A stretch of DNA of 64,000 nucleotides from Sulfitobacter sp. HNIBRBA3233 (GTDB lineage: Bacteria; Pseudomonadota; Alphaproteobacteria; Rhodobacterales; Rhodobacteraceae): the NCBI RefSeq assembly GCF_040149665.1, contig NZ_JBEFLP010000002.1:491783-555782 (forward strand), written 5' to 3'. Below are positions 51,107 to 60,335 of this stretch, piece after piece. The notes below the pieces were generated by a model that had not been told where the DNA came from, ran no database searches, and worked only from the letters and a program-made list of their open reading frames with translations. Position 1 is the stretch's first letter; every line of letters begins with the position of its first letter. Position numbers and translations under genes: made by a program.

Positions 51107-51718
51107 ATGAACATCACGACCCTTTCCCGCCGCGCCGTGATCCTGGGCGCCGCGGCCAGCCTAGGCGGGTGCAGCGCGCTCTCCTCCCTCAACGAGGCGG
51201 CGAGGCCCCTCGACACCTACGATCTGTCGCCTGCCGCAGGCTCGAGCGCGGGGCGCAGGTCGGGCCAGACCTTGGTGGTGGCGCTGCCCAACGCCCCCGC
51301 TTCGGTCGCAACCGATAGGATCATGGTAAAACCAAGCGCAGCCGCGGTGACCTATCTGCCCGAGGCGCGCTGGTCCGATGAATTGCCCGCGCTGGTGCAG
51401 TCGCTGCTGGTCCGCTCGATCGCCGGAACCGGCCGGATGGGATATGTCGGTCCGGCGCAGGCGGGGCCTGTGCCCGATCTGGCGCTCCTGTCGCGCATCG
51501 ATGCCTTTCAGGTCGAGATCACCGGCGAGACGGTGACGGCCAAGATCGATATCAGTCTGAGCTTGCTGCGCGACAGGGATCAAAGCGTGATCAAGACGGC
51601 GGCCTTTCAAGACGAGGCCGTCGCGACCGACGATTCACCTGCCGCCATCGTGGCGGCGTTTCAGGCGATGCTCGACACGCTTTTGCCGCAGATGGCGACA
51701 TGGTCCGCCGGGGGCTGA
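51107..51718 (+). CDS. PqiC/ABC-type transport auxiliary lipoprotein
   Basis: The 203-residue protein has a lipoprotein signal with lipobox LGGCS (Cys22 by count from MNITTLSRRAVILGAAASLGG). The mature part is the PqiC/YmbA-like fold, with RPLDTYDLSPAA near the start and patterns typical of ABC-transport auxiliary components. PqiC-type lipoproteins sit in the outer membrane and receive the tip of the MCE bridge. The start follows the MCE stop by 4 bases, completing the operon. Confidence 0.85.
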   Translation: MNITTLSRRAVILGAAASLGGCSALSSLNEAARPLDTYDLSPAAGSSAGRRSGQTLVVALPNAPASVATDRIMVKPSAAAVTYLPEARWSDELPALVQSLLVRSIAGTGRMGYVGPAQAGPVPDLALLSRIDAFQVEITGETVTAKIDISLSLLRDRDQSVIKTAAFQDEAVATDDSPAAIVAAFQAMLDTLLPQMATWSAGG

Positions 51719-52158
51719 AAGGCCGATCTTTGCGGTGCGGGCCACTTCCCCCAACGCGCGCGATCTGCGCCTTTCCCGATTGCCCTCCTTCATCTGGTTG
51801 CCTGACCGCATCGCGGGTCCAGCGAAGCGCGTGAAGGGCTACTTTCCGGCCTTCTTTTTGAGGCATTCCTTGGGGAAAAAGACCAACCACAGATTGCAAA
51901 GGCCGCAACAAACGATGCTTCCGTGCGACTATATCAGGCCAGTCGTGGCCATAGAGCTACAAAATGTAGACAAGTGGCGGCAATGCTGACGAAGCTGCAA
52001 ATCTCGACATCCGGTCATCAGTGCCATTTAATCGCCAGAATTCCCTGATTTTTCAGCTCTGGGGCACCGTGTCCGATCACGGATCGTAGTGGTATCCAGT
52101 AGCGGTTTGTCCCCGAACGAAACAACTCAAGAAACGTTACGTAGAGGCGATAGAAAAT
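51719..52158. other. 440-base intergenic region
   Basis: No convincing gene is present. A reverse frame at 51839-51930 encodes an odd Cys-rich 28-residue end (CCGLCNLWLVFFPKECLKKK) but has no start codon. The right end should hold the promoter of the histidine kinase. Confidence 0.45.
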
Positions 52159-53889
52159 ATGCCGACCGGTCGAAATACCCTTTCGCTTCAGATTGTTGCT
52201 TCTCTGATCATCCTTTTCGGCGTGGGTCTGATCAGCCTGTTCATAGTGGGCCAGAACGCGATCAGTTTGACGGACGACACGTCTCTTGCCCGCGAGGAGC
52301 GTTTTGCCGAACGCCATTTGGCAGCGGCGATCGCTGTCATTCCGCAACAGCAGCGAAGTGCTACCGTCTGGGATGAAGCAATCGTGAATACCGTCGCGCG
52401 CAACCAGAAATGGATGGACGAAAACCTCGGTGTCTGGATGCAGGAATACTTCGGGCACAACGAAAACTACGTTCTCGATCAGACAAACGCGCCTATCTTT
52501 GCCTCTGTTCTGGGGGAGGTTCGGCCCCCGGAGACCTATCAGGAGCGCGCAGAGGTCATCGCACCCGTGGTCACCCAACTGCGCGAGATCATGGCCGAGG
52601 TCAGCGTCGGGGAAGACAACCCCTTCGAGGCACTGGCCGAGGTTGCGGTCGTCTTTCCCCTGCAGTTCGGCGAAGAGGTGGCCATCGTCAGTGCCGTGCC
52701 GATCATTTCCGATTCCGGCGAAATTGCACAGGTGCCGGGCACCGAAGCGGTGCATGTCGCCGTGCGTTACGTTGATGCGAAACTCGCCCAGGAAATAGGG
52801 CTGCCGATCGAGCTCGTGGATGCGGCATTCGAGACATCAAGGCCGGCCGAAGACCTTGCAAGCACCCCGGTGATCGGACCGGAGGGCGAGGTGCTCTCCT
52901 GGCTTGTCTGGAAACCCATGCGCCCCGGAACGGACCTTTTCATGAGCATGCTGCCGGTGCTGCTGACGGCGGGGCTTGTAGCCGGGGGCATGCTTTTGTG
53001 GATGATACGGCGTTTGCTGCGGGTTTCGGGCCAACTGCAAGCCAGCGAAGCGCAGGCCCGTCTGGATGTCGCAGCACTGAAGCAAGCACGAGAAGCAGCA
53101 GACGCGGCAGATCGCGCCAAGATGAACTTCATCAGCATTGTCAGTCACGAACTCAGGACACCGTTGACGGTGATCCTTGGCTACGCCCGACTTGGGAAAA
53201 ACGTTCGCCTGATGCCCGCGGCGCGACGATTGGACGATATCCTCCAGCACGAGCATGTCGAGGCAGGGCTTATCCGCAAAAGTGTCGAAGAGGTAATGCA
53301 GCTCGCGGACACAACATTGGAAAAGATCGAGCGGTCAGGCGAACACCTGCTGTTCCTCGTCAACCAGCTGCTGGACTACGCCAAGATGGAGACCGGCCGC
53401 CTGGAGGTCGATCCGGAAATTTGCGAGGTCCAAGAGGTTCTTGAACCTGTTGTGGAGCAAATGAGAGTGCTCACGGATGAAAAGGACTTGAGCCTCGAGA
53501 TGCATATTCCGCGCTGTCGCATGCTGGCCGACGTCACGCGCACACGGCAGATCCTGATCAACCTGATGGGCAACGCGATCAAATTCACGGATGAAGGGAA
53601 GGTTTCTGTCGTCGTCACCGAAACGGAAGACAAGATTCACATCGCCGTGAGCGATACCGGACCGGGGATCGAGCCCGAAGAACTCGACAAGATATTCGAA
53701 GCGTTCCATCAGGCCGATCTCACGCTTTCCCGCAGTGCCGTGGGAACCGGGCTGGGCCTGTCCGTGGCGAAAGAGCTGGCGCGCCTCGAAGGTGGCACCA
53801 TCCGCGTGACCAGTGAGGTCGGTATTGGCAGTACATTCACCCTTTCGCTGCCGAGAGAGACGGAGCCGGTCCTGGATAAGGCCGCTTGA
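52159..53889 (+). CDS. CHASE4 sensor histidine kinase
   Basis: The 576-residue inner-membrane kinase has helix 1 at about 10-32 (LQIVASLIILFGVGLISLFI), a periplasmic CHASE4 sensor (AAIAVIPQQQRSATVWDEAI, WMDENLGVWMQEYFGHNENY), helix 2 at about 258-280 and a cytoplasmic coiled segment. The HisKA domain has His330 in SHELRTPLTVILGYA and the HATPase domain has NAIKFTDEG, DTGPGIE and GTGLGLSVAKELA. CHASE4 ligands are unknown. No response regulator is adjacent, so it is an orphan. It is followed by a 10-bp hairpin at 53904. Confidence 0.88.
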   Translation: MPTGRNTLSLQIVASLIILFGVGLISLFIVGQNAISLTDDTSLAREERFAERHLAAAIAVIPQQQRSATVWDEAIVNTVARNQKWMDENLGVWMQEYFGHNENYVLDQTNAPIFASVLGEVRPPETYQERAEVIAPVVTQLREIMAEVSVGEDNPFEALAEVAVVFPLQFGEEVAIVSAVPIISDSGEIAQVPGTEAVHVAVRYVDAKLAQEIGLPIELVDAAFETSRPAEDLASTPVIGPEGEVLSWLVWKPMRPGTDLFMSMLPVLLTAGLVAGGMLLWMIRRLLRVSGQLQASEAQARLDVAALKQAREAADAADRAKMNFISIVSHELRTPLTVILGYARLGKNVRLMPAARRLDDILQHEHVEAGLIRKSVEEVMQLADTTLEKIERSGEHLLFLVNQLLDYAKMETGRLEVDPEICEVQEVLEPVVEQMRVLTDEKDLSLEMHIPRCRMLADVTRTRQILINLMGNAIKFTDEGKVSVVVTETEDKIHIAVSDTGPGIEPEELDKIFEAFHQADLTLSRSAVGTGLGLSVAKELARLEGGTIRVTSEVGIGSTFTLSLPRETEPVLDKAA

Positions 53890-53903
53890 TAGAGGGGGCA
53901 GAT

Positions 53904-53937
53904 CCCTGCATCGTGACGCTTGGCGCGCGATGCAGGG
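53904..53937 (+). terminator. hairpin after the histidine kinase gene
   Basis: Perfect 10-bp stem CCCTGCATCG / CGATGCAGGG, 15 bases after the stop; no T-run. Confidence 0.55.
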
Positions 53938-54167
53938 GGGTGATGGAACCCCGTGTTTCGGATTTCCTGCCAAGGAGGCGCAGGGCCGAAGCGCGAAGTG
54001 TGATTTCTAATAATTTTTGACTGTGCCCCGCGCCCGCGGCGGATGTCTGTAGCCCGTCCGGTGCATCGCAGGCAGATCGTTCGGCTGATCGGAACTCCAC
54101 GATAAACGGCCCTGTGCAGGGTTTCACACGCGCCGCGCAAGGACGATGGTTTGTCGTTACGACGCCT

Positions 54168-55400
54168 TCAAACCTGCGCCGCAGGTGCGAGCGCCGCGTG
54201 CAGGGCGTCGCCGGCTCCGTCCATGGCCTCGGCCAGAAGTGCTGCGGTTGTCGGGCCGAGCGTGAACCCTTGGTGCCCGTGGCCGAAATTCACCCAGAGC
54301 CCGGACTGGCCGGGAACCGCCCCGACCATGGGCAGCATCCCCGGCAGGCAGGGCCGGGTGCCGAACCACTCCGATCCGGTGATCCGCGGGCCAAGCGTGA
54401 CAAGATCGCTGACGCCCCTCTCGCCGCGGGCCAGCTGCGCCGGGTTCGCGGGTGTGTCCGGTGGCACGAGCGCCGCGCCGGTGGTCATCCGAAGGCCGGC
54501 GCGCATCGATGCCAGAACCACGCCATTGTCAGTGTCCAGAAAGGGCCGCCGAAAGGTAAGCGGGGCATCGTAATGGGCGTGATACCCCCGTTTGAGCACC
54601 ATCGGAATCCGCAGACCGAAGCGCCGCAAGGCGACCCCCGTCCAGGGGCCAAGGCAAAGCACGGCGGCGGCCCCGCTGATCACACCCTCCGGCCCTTCGA
54701 TGCTCCAGCCGCTGGCCGTTCTTTTCAGGGTCTCGGCATCGGCAATCACGATGCGCCCGCCGCGCTGCTCGAAAAGCGCGGCATAGGCCAGTGTCAGGGC
54801 ACCGGGATCAGAGACGCTCCAGCTGTCGGGAAAATGGATGGCGCCCGCAGGATCACTCTGGAGTGCCGGTTCCTCGCGGCGCCACTCCGACCCGCTATAG
54901 ACGCGGGACCGGACGCCGTATGCCCCGGCCAGATGGGCGGCGTTGCGACACTCCTGATCGAATTTCGCGGCGTTCCGGAAGACAAGGGCAATCCCCTGCC
55001 GTGCAACGAGATTTTCCGATCCGGAGGCCGCGATGAGGGGGGCATGATCGTCTGTCGCGCGCGATGTCAGGCGGGCATAGACCGCGCCCACCCGCGCGTG
55101 GCGGTCGGGTGCCGACGCGCGCCAGTAACGCCAGAGCGCGGGCGCCATGGAGGCAATCCCCGACAGGGACCATGTGACGTCATTTCTCTGCCCCAGCGCA
55201 TGGCGAAGCAGGTCCAGCGGCGCCCGCGGCATGGGGTAGGGCTCGGCGGCCTCGGCCTGGATCACCCCGGCGTTGCCATGGCTTGTCTCTTGTCCCGGCG
55301 CACGGCGGTCCGCCAGCGTCACCGCGTGGCCACGTTCCTGCAAGGCAAGCGCCGTCGAAACACCGACCATTCCGGCCCCGATCACCAAGATTTCGGCCAT
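54168..55400 (-). CDS. FAD-dependent D-amino-acid dehydrogenase/oxidase (DadA-like)
   Basis: The 410-residue flavoprotein opens with the FAD dinucleotide fold ILVIGAGMVGVSTALALQER and has the DadA-type GNAGVIQ segment and, near the end, GLWVNFGHGHQGFTLGPTTA. The family oxidises D-amino acids or secondary amines such as sarcosine to imines, reducing FAD. It is the last gene of the reverse amidase/TRAP operon and follows a RidA gene that would hydrolyse the imine. The precise amine is unknown. Confidence 0.85.
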   Translation of the reverse strand: MAEILVIGAGMVGVSTALALQERGHAVTLADRRAPGQETSHGNAGVIQAEAAEPYPMPRAPLDLLRHALGQRNDVTWSLSGIASMAPALWRYWRASAPDRHARVGAVYARLTSRATDDHAPLIAASGSENLVARQGIALVFRNAAKFDQECRNAAHLAGAYGVRSRVYSGSEWRREEPALQSDPAGAIHFPDSWSVSDPGALTLAYAALFEQRGGRIVIADAETLKRTASGWSIEGPEGVISGAAAVLCLGPWTGVALRRFGLRIPMVLKRGYHAHYDAPLTFRRPFLDTDNGVVLASMRAGLRMTTGAALVPPDTPANPAQLARGERGVSDLVTLGPRITGSEWFGTRPCLPGMLPMVGAVPGQSGLWVNFGHGHQGFTLGPTTAALLAEAMDGAGDALHAALAPAAQV

Positions 55401-55432
55401 GCCACGTCTCCTTCGCTCTGGCAGAACGCCTG

Positions 55433-55777
55433 TCAGATCTTTGCGATGACGGTTATCTCGACCCTCGCCTCGATCATCAACCCGCTGAGCACGGTTGTCC
55501 GCACCGGAAGCGGATCGGCAAAATGCTCGGCATAGACTGCGTTGAATGCCGCGAAATCGGCTTTGTCCGTCAGGAAGCAGGTGCAGGACACCACATCGGA
55601 CAGGCCAAGGCCCTCGCCGGCGAGGGTCGTCTTGATCCGGTCGAGACAGTTGCGGGTCTGCGCCTCGATCCCGTCGGGGATCGTGCCGTCGGGCGCGAAG
55701 CCCAGTTCGCCGGACAGAAACAGCAGATCATCGACGCGGCGCGTCTTCGAAAACGGGAGAATTGGAACAGCGGTCAT
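55433..55777 (-). CDS. RidA/YjgF-family enamine/imine deaminase
   Basis: The 114-residue protein is of normal RidA length with the family core FLSGELGFAPDGTIPDGIEA, CLDRIKTTLAGEGLGLSDV, the LPVRTTV stretch and IEARVEI. The usual substrate-binding Arg is in the PVRTTV motif. RidA proteins hydrolyse reactive imines released by flavin or PLP enzymes. Its place 32 bases before the FAD oxidase gene fits this role. The start at 55777 is chosen because upstream sequence is intergenic. Confidence 0.87.
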   Translation of the reverse strand: MTAVPILPFSKTRRVDDLLFLSGELGFAPDGTIPDGIEAQTRNCLDRIKTTLAGEGLGLSDVVSCTCFLTDKADFAAFNAVYAEHFADPLPVRTTVLSGLMIEARVEITVIAKI

Positions 55778-55812
55778 GGGTATCCTTGGTTTGGCTAGTG
55801 TGTCGTGTAAGT

Positions 55813-56346
55813 TCAGTCGAGGCTTGTCTGCGCATCGGTGCGCGGAGCCACGGGGCCCTCGGCCCAGCGGGCGGCAAGATGCACGAGGATGATGATCATC
55901 GCGATCGGTACGATCACGGCGATCCACACCATCGCGATGCCGAGCGTGTCCATCGTGAGCGCCGCCTGCCGCGCGAGATAGCCGCGCGCAAAGCCGCCGC
56001 GCAGACCGACGAAGCAGAAGTAGACCGTCGGCAGGACGAACGTCAGTACGGCGGCGCTTTGCAGGGCTTCGGCCATCAGGCCCATCCAGTTCGGGCGTGC
56101 GGGAAACACGCTCGCCATCAGCACCGCGTCCGACCGCGTCTTGAACGACAGGGTTGCCCCCAGAAGGCCGGTCCAGACCATCATGTAGCGGGCCACGTCC
56201 TCGGTCCAGACGGGCGGTGACGAAAAGCCGTAGCGCGCGATGACCTGTATCATCACGGTGATGAACATGCCCGCAACGGCTGCCACGGCCACGCCGCGCG
56301 CGATACGGTGCAGAAGGTCACTGAGGCCGGTGATGAAAGCACGCAT
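55813..56346 (-). CDS. TRAP transporter small permease (DctQ)
   Basis: The 177-residue protein has four hydrophobic segments beginning VAAVAGMFITVMIQVIARYG and the typical PPVWTEDVARYMMVWTGLLG entry to helix 2. It pairs with the DctM at 57404 and the binding protein at 56407. It lies 60 bases after dctP and 35 before ridA in the same reverse operon. Confidence 0.87.
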   Translation of the reverse strand: MRAFITGLSDLLHRIARGVAVAAVAGMFITVMIQVIARYGFSSPPVWTEDVARYMMVWTGLLGATLSFKTRSDAVLMASVFPARPNWMGLMAEALQSAAVLTFVLPTVYFCFVGLRGGFARGYLARQAALTMDTLGIAMVWIAVIVPIAMIIILVHLAARWAEGPVAPRTDAQTSLD

Positions 56347-56406
56347 GGCGGATACTGTTTGTCGGCAAAGGCGCGCCCCGCCCGGTGCGGGACGCGCGAA
56401 ATGGTA

Positions 56407-57381
56407 TCAGCGTGCGTCGGCGGCGAGGGTCTTCCATGCGGCGACATCGTCGGAGGGCATCAGATCGGAGTCGTAGACCGCCTGCGACTTTTCCCGAAAC
56501 GCCGCGCGTTCGTCCGCATCGAGCCTTTGGACCGTGACGCCGGCGGCTTCGAGCGCTTCGAGCGAGGAGACCGACACGCCGTCCAGCCACGCTTGCGTAG
56601 CGGCATCGGCCGTTTCGACCGCCGCGTCCACGGCTGCGCGTTCCTCGTCGCTGAGGCCGTCATACCACATCTTCGACACCAGAACGGCGCGCGCGGGGAT
56701 GATGACACCCGCATCCGCGTAGTTCTTCACGAAATCGGTCTGGCCGAACATGATCGGCACGAAGGGCGAGTTCAGGTAGCCGTCGATCACACCGGTCTGA
56801 AGGCCCGCAGGCACTTCGCCCCAGGGCACGATGGTGCCCGAGCTGCCCCACGCCTCGTACATGGCGATCTGCGCATCGTCGAGCGCGCGCATCCGCAGGT
56901 CCGCCATGTCCTCCGGGCTGCGCACCGCCTTGTCGGTGGTGATGATGCCGGAGGAGGGGCCAAGCGGCGCGATGGCCAGCAGCATCGCGTCCTGCGCGGC
57001 CAGCGCCTCGTTCTGGCGGGCGATGACGCCGCCTTCCCTCAGCGCGCGCTGCATGTGGGCTGCATCGTCGAATAGATACGGCAGGCGCAGCCCGTAGACG
57101 AATGGTTCGACCTGCGCGACCGAGCGCACGTCGGACAGCGATACCTCGAGCAGGCCTGTCGTGACCTGATCGAACTTCTCGGCCTCGTTGCCGACGGCAC
57201 CGCGTGGCATTTCGCGGACCTCGAAGCCGGCCTTGGTGAGCTCCGCGCCAAAGGTCGCGGCCCAATTGTAGGACCCGGAGGTTTCCAGATCGGGGGCGCT
57301 GTCCAGCGCGATCTTGACTTCGGCGGTGGCGGCTGTGGCCGTCGCCATCAGGGCCGACAGGGCCAGGGCTTTTATGTTCAT
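56407..57381 (-). CDS. TRAP transporter solute-binding protein (DctP)
   Basis: The 324-residue periplasmic protein has a signal peptide (LALSALMATATAATA, mature start EVKIALDSAPD). The substrate-binding region has MADLRMRALDDAQIAMYEAW with the conserved Arg for a carboxylate, then GSSGTIVPWGEVPAGLQTGV. It should bind an acid; the operon enzymes suggest an N-acyl or amide-linked amino acid. It is 22 bases after dctM. Confidence 0.88.
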   Translation of the reverse strand: MNIKALALSALMATATAATAEVKIALDSAPDLETSGSYNWAATFGAELTKAGFEVREMPRGAVGNEAEKFDQVTTGLLEVSLSDVRSVAQVEPFVYGLRLPYLFDDAAHMQRALREGGVIARQNEALAAQDAMLLAIAPLGPSSGIITTDKAVRSPEDMADLRMRALDDAQIAMYEAWGSSGTIVPWGEVPAGLQTGVIDGYLNSPFVPIMFGQTDFVKNYADAGVIIPARAVLVSKMWYDGLSDEERAAVDAAVETADAATQAWLDGVSVSSLEALEAAGVTVQRLDADERAAFREKSQAVYDSDLMPSDDVAAWKTLAADAR

Positions 57382-57403
57382 CGTGTTTCCTCCCAGGGTT
57401 TCA

Positions 57404-58687
57404 TCAATTTACGGAAAATCCGGCCAGTCTCGGCACGGTCAGGCTCAGCTCCGGCCAGTAGGCCAGCGCCAGAAGCAGCAGGATCTGCACCACCACGAAG
57501 GGCAGCGCGGCATAGGCCAGACGCCAGTAGTTCAGCTCGGTCAGGGCGGCGACGACGACAAGGCATTTGCCCAGCGGCGGCGTGATCAGGCCCACGCACA
57601 GGTTGAAGCACAGCACGATGCCCAGATGCACCGGGTCGATCCCCTGCGCGAGCGCCTGCGGCGCGAACAGCGGGATCAGCAGCGTCATGGCGACGGGGGT
57701 GTCCATGAACATGCCCGCGATCAGGAAGATGCCCACGAGGAAGAACAGGTAGCGCGTACCGGTCAGACCGATCGATTCGACCCATTCGGCCAGCATCTGC
57801 GACCAGCCCATCTGGCCCGCAAGAAAGCCGAGCACCGAAATCGCCGCGAGAATGATGAAAATCGTCCCGGTCAGGCGCGCGGTCGCGTCGAGCGCGTCGA
57901 ACAGCATCCGCCATGACAGGCCCGTGTAGAACTGCCCGGCGATCAGGGCGAAGAGCACCGCGATGGCGGAACCTTCGGTCGGCGTGGCCAGCCCCAGCAC
58001 CAGCGAGCCGAGGATCACCACCGGCAAGAGCAGCGCGGGCGCCGCGCGGCGCAGGCTTGGCCAGAAGGCGGGCACATCCGCTGCAACGCCGCCGGGATGG
58101 TTGCCGATGCGCGCCAGCACCGCGTTGAGGACCATCAGCGAGACCGCCAGCAGGATGCCCGGCACGATGCCGGCGGCGAACAGCGCCGCGACGGAAGCGC
58201 CGGTCAGACCGCCATAGATGATCATGATGATCGAGGGCGGAATGATCGGCCCGATCATCGACGAGGCCGCGGTGATCGCCCCCGCGTAATAGGGGCTGTA
58301 GCCGCGTTCGACCATCTCGGGGACGAAGGTGCGCGACAGCGCCGCGCTGTCGGCAATGGCCGAGCCAGATATCCCGGCGAAGAAGACGCTGGTCAGGATG
58401 TTCACATGGCCCAGGCCGCCCCGGAACCGCCCGACCACGGACAGCGCGAAGTCGATGAGGCTGCGGGTCACACCGGCGCGGGTCATGATCTCGGCCGTCA
58501 GGATGAACAGGGGCATCGCCATGAAGGCAAAGACATCCAGCTGTGCAAAGATGCGCTGCGGCAGGATCGACAGGAACTGCGCCTTGCCAGCCATGACAAA
58601 GGACAGCACGGACACCGCCCCCATGAGGTAGGCAAATGCGGTTCCGCTGATCAGCAGCAGCACGAAGACGGCAGGGATGGGCCACAT
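57404..58687 (-). CDS. TRAP transporter large permease (DctM)
   Basis: The 427-residue inner-membrane protein has about 12 hydrophobic segments and large-subunit motifs: AMPLFILTAEIMTRAGVTRS, FFAGISGSAIADSAALSRTF, IGPIIPPSIIMIIYGGLTGA and, late, CVGLITPPLGKCLVVVAA. It forms the sodium-coupled pathway with DctQ. It starts 15 bases after the amidase stop. Confidence 0.9.
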   Translation of the reverse strand: MWPIPAVFVLLLISGTAFAYLMGAVSVLSFVMAGKAQFLSILPQRIFAQLDVFAFMAMPLFILTAEIMTRAGVTRSLIDFALSVVGRFRGGLGHVNILTSVFFAGISGSAIADSAALSRTFVPEMVERGYSPYYAGAITAASSMIGPIIPPSIIMIIYGGLTGASVAALFAAGIVPGILLAVSLMVLNAVLARIGNHPGGVAADVPAFWPSLRRAAPALLLPVVILGSLVLGLATPTEGSAIAVLFALIAGQFYTGLSWRMLFDALDATARLTGTIFIILAAISVLGFLAGQMGWSQMLAEWVESIGLTGTRYLFFLVGIFLIAGMFMDTPVAMTLLIPLFAPQALAQGIDPVHLGIVLCFNLCVGLITPPLGKCLVVVAALTELNYWRLAYAALPFVVVQILLLLALAYWPELSLTVPRLAGFSVN

Positions 58688-58702
58688 GGTTGCTGCTTCC
58701 TC

Positions 58703-60223
58703 TTAAACGGCTGTTTTGATCTCGGGACCGTCCGCCGAGGTGGTCAACGGCGGATGGGTCACGATCGAGCGCAGGTCGACAGTGCTTCGGTGCAGGGCAT
58801 CGGTGTCGGGGCGTGGCCTAGCGGTCTGCGGATCCCCGGCAAGAAACGCCTCGACACTGCGCGCCGCCGCCAGAAGCCCGACATCGCCGCGCACCGGTCC
58901 GATCATCTGCAGACCGAAGGGCAAACCGGCCCCGTCGCGCCCTGTCGGCAGCGAGATCACCGGCCCGCCGCTCATCGAGCCGCGGTAGGTCAGCGCAAGC
59001 CAGCGGTAGTAGATGTCCATTTCCGTGCCGTCGATGCTGGCCGGATAGGCGTCGGTCCAGGGGAAGGGCGAGACGGGCGAGGTGGGCACAAGGATCGCAT
59101 CCAGCCCCTCCATACGCCCATTGAAACGGCGCAGGATGCGTGTCTGCTCCATATGCGCCCAGGCGCGGTCCGCCAGAGTCATCGTGCGGCCCAGTTCCAC
59201 GTTGCTGTGGATATGCGGGCCAAAATCTTCGGGTGCGGTCCGGACGGCCTCGCCGAACCCGGCCAGAAAGCTCTCGGCCCGAAGGATGTCGAAAGCACGG
59301 TCCATCTCTCCGAGGTTCAGATCGACCTCGCGGCATTCGCCGAGATGCGGGGCAAGCGCTGCGACCCGCGCGCGGAAGGTGGCGCGGATATCCGGATCGA
59401 CGGGCGCGCCGCCGAAATCCTCGCTGATGCCCAGCCGCAGCGACGACAGGGGGGCGTCGGGAATGGCATCGAAGCGGGCAGGGGACGACGGGCACGACAG
59501 CGGATCGCCCGCATCGAAGCCGTGACAGGCGCGCAGCATGAGGATCAGGTCGTCCACGTCCCGCGCCATCGGCCCCAGAACCGAAATGGCCGACCAGCCC
59601 ACTGGGCGTGTGGGGTGTGCGATCACATCGACCGACGGGCGATAGCCGACGATCCCGCACAGGGCGGCGGGAAGGCGCAGCGACCCTCCGGTATCCGAGC
59701 CCGTGCAGAGCGGCAGCAGGTCCGCCGCCAGAGCCGCCGCCGACCCGCCCGAAGATCCGCCCGCCACCAGCGCAGGGTTGAACGGGTTTCCCGTCGCCCC
59801 CCAGACAGGGTTGCGCGTGTTGCCGCCCGCGCCCAGTTCGGGCACGTTCGTCTTGGCCAGAACGATGGCACCTTCGGCGCGCAGCCGTGCGACCATCGGA
59901 AGGTCGGCCTTCGGGGTGTTGCCCCGCGCGCGCGGGCTGCCATGGGTTGTCAGCAAACCAGCGGTGTCCTGCAGATCCTTGACCCCGATCGGCAGCCCGT
60001 CGAGCATCCCGCGGGGCGCCCCGTTCTGCCAGCGGCGCGTGGCCTGCGCGGCCTCGACAACCGCGCGCTCGGTATTGAAGGCGGTCAGCGCATTGAGCGC
60101 GGGGTTCAACGCGGAAATGCGGTCCAGACAGGCTTCGAGAAACGCGCTGGGCGTCAGGGAGCCACTGGCGAAGGCGGCCATGATCTGCCGTGCGGACATC
60201 TGTGTCGGATCGCTGTGCGTCAT
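58703..60223 (-). CDS. amidase-signature-family hydrolase
   Basis: The 506-residue cytoplasmic amidase has the Ser-cisSer-Lys triad: Lys in GLPIGVKDLQDTAG, cis-Ser in VAGGSSGGSAAALAA and nucleophile Ser in TGSDTGGSLRLPAALCG. It hydrolyses an amide or N-acyl bond. As first gene of the operon with a TRAP importer, RidA and an FAD amine oxidase, it may release the amino compound that they oxidise. The ATG at 60223 follows GGGGGAA; the extension to 60325 is AT-rich promoter sequence. Confidence 0.87.
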   Translation of the reverse strand: MTHSDPTQMSARQIMAAFASGSLTPSAFLEACLDRISALNPALNALTAFNTERAVVEAAQATRRWQNGAPRGMLDGLPIGVKDLQDTAGLLTTHGSPRARGNTPKADLPMVARLRAEGAIVLAKTNVPELGAGGNTRNPVWGATGNPFNPALVAGGSSGGSAAALAADLLPLCTGSDTGGSLRLPAALCGIVGYRPSVDVIAHPTRPVGWSAISVLGPMARDVDDLILMLRACHGFDAGDPLSCPSSPARFDAIPDAPLSSLRLGISEDFGGAPVDPDIRATFRARVAALAPHLGECREVDLNLGEMDRAFDILRAESFLAGFGEAVRTAPEDFGPHIHSNVELGRTMTLADRAWAHMEQTRILRRFNGRMEGLDAILVPTSPVSPFPWTDAYPASIDGTEMDIYYRWLALTYRGSMSGGPVISLPTGRDGAGLPFGLQMIGPVRGDVGLLAAARSVEAFLAGDPQTARPRPDTDALHRSTVDLRSIVTHPPLTTSADGPEIKTAV

Positions 60224-60335
60224 TTCCCCCGAGCCTCGGCGGCTCGCCTCTTCTTTAACTTTGGGTAAGCCTACAGCACGATTTTTCGGCGGGATAATGA
60301 ATTTAAAGAAGAAAACATTAACCAAATGGAATGGT

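Noticed and set aside
51839..51930. Small reverse Cys-rich peptide ending ECLKKKAGK
   Set aside because: It looks protein-like, but a stop codon two codons before the readable part leaves no start codon.
58097..60268. Forward 723-residue ORF
   Set aside because: It is antisense to the DctM and amidase genes and is rich in Arg, Gln and His in the manner of GC-rich shadow frames.
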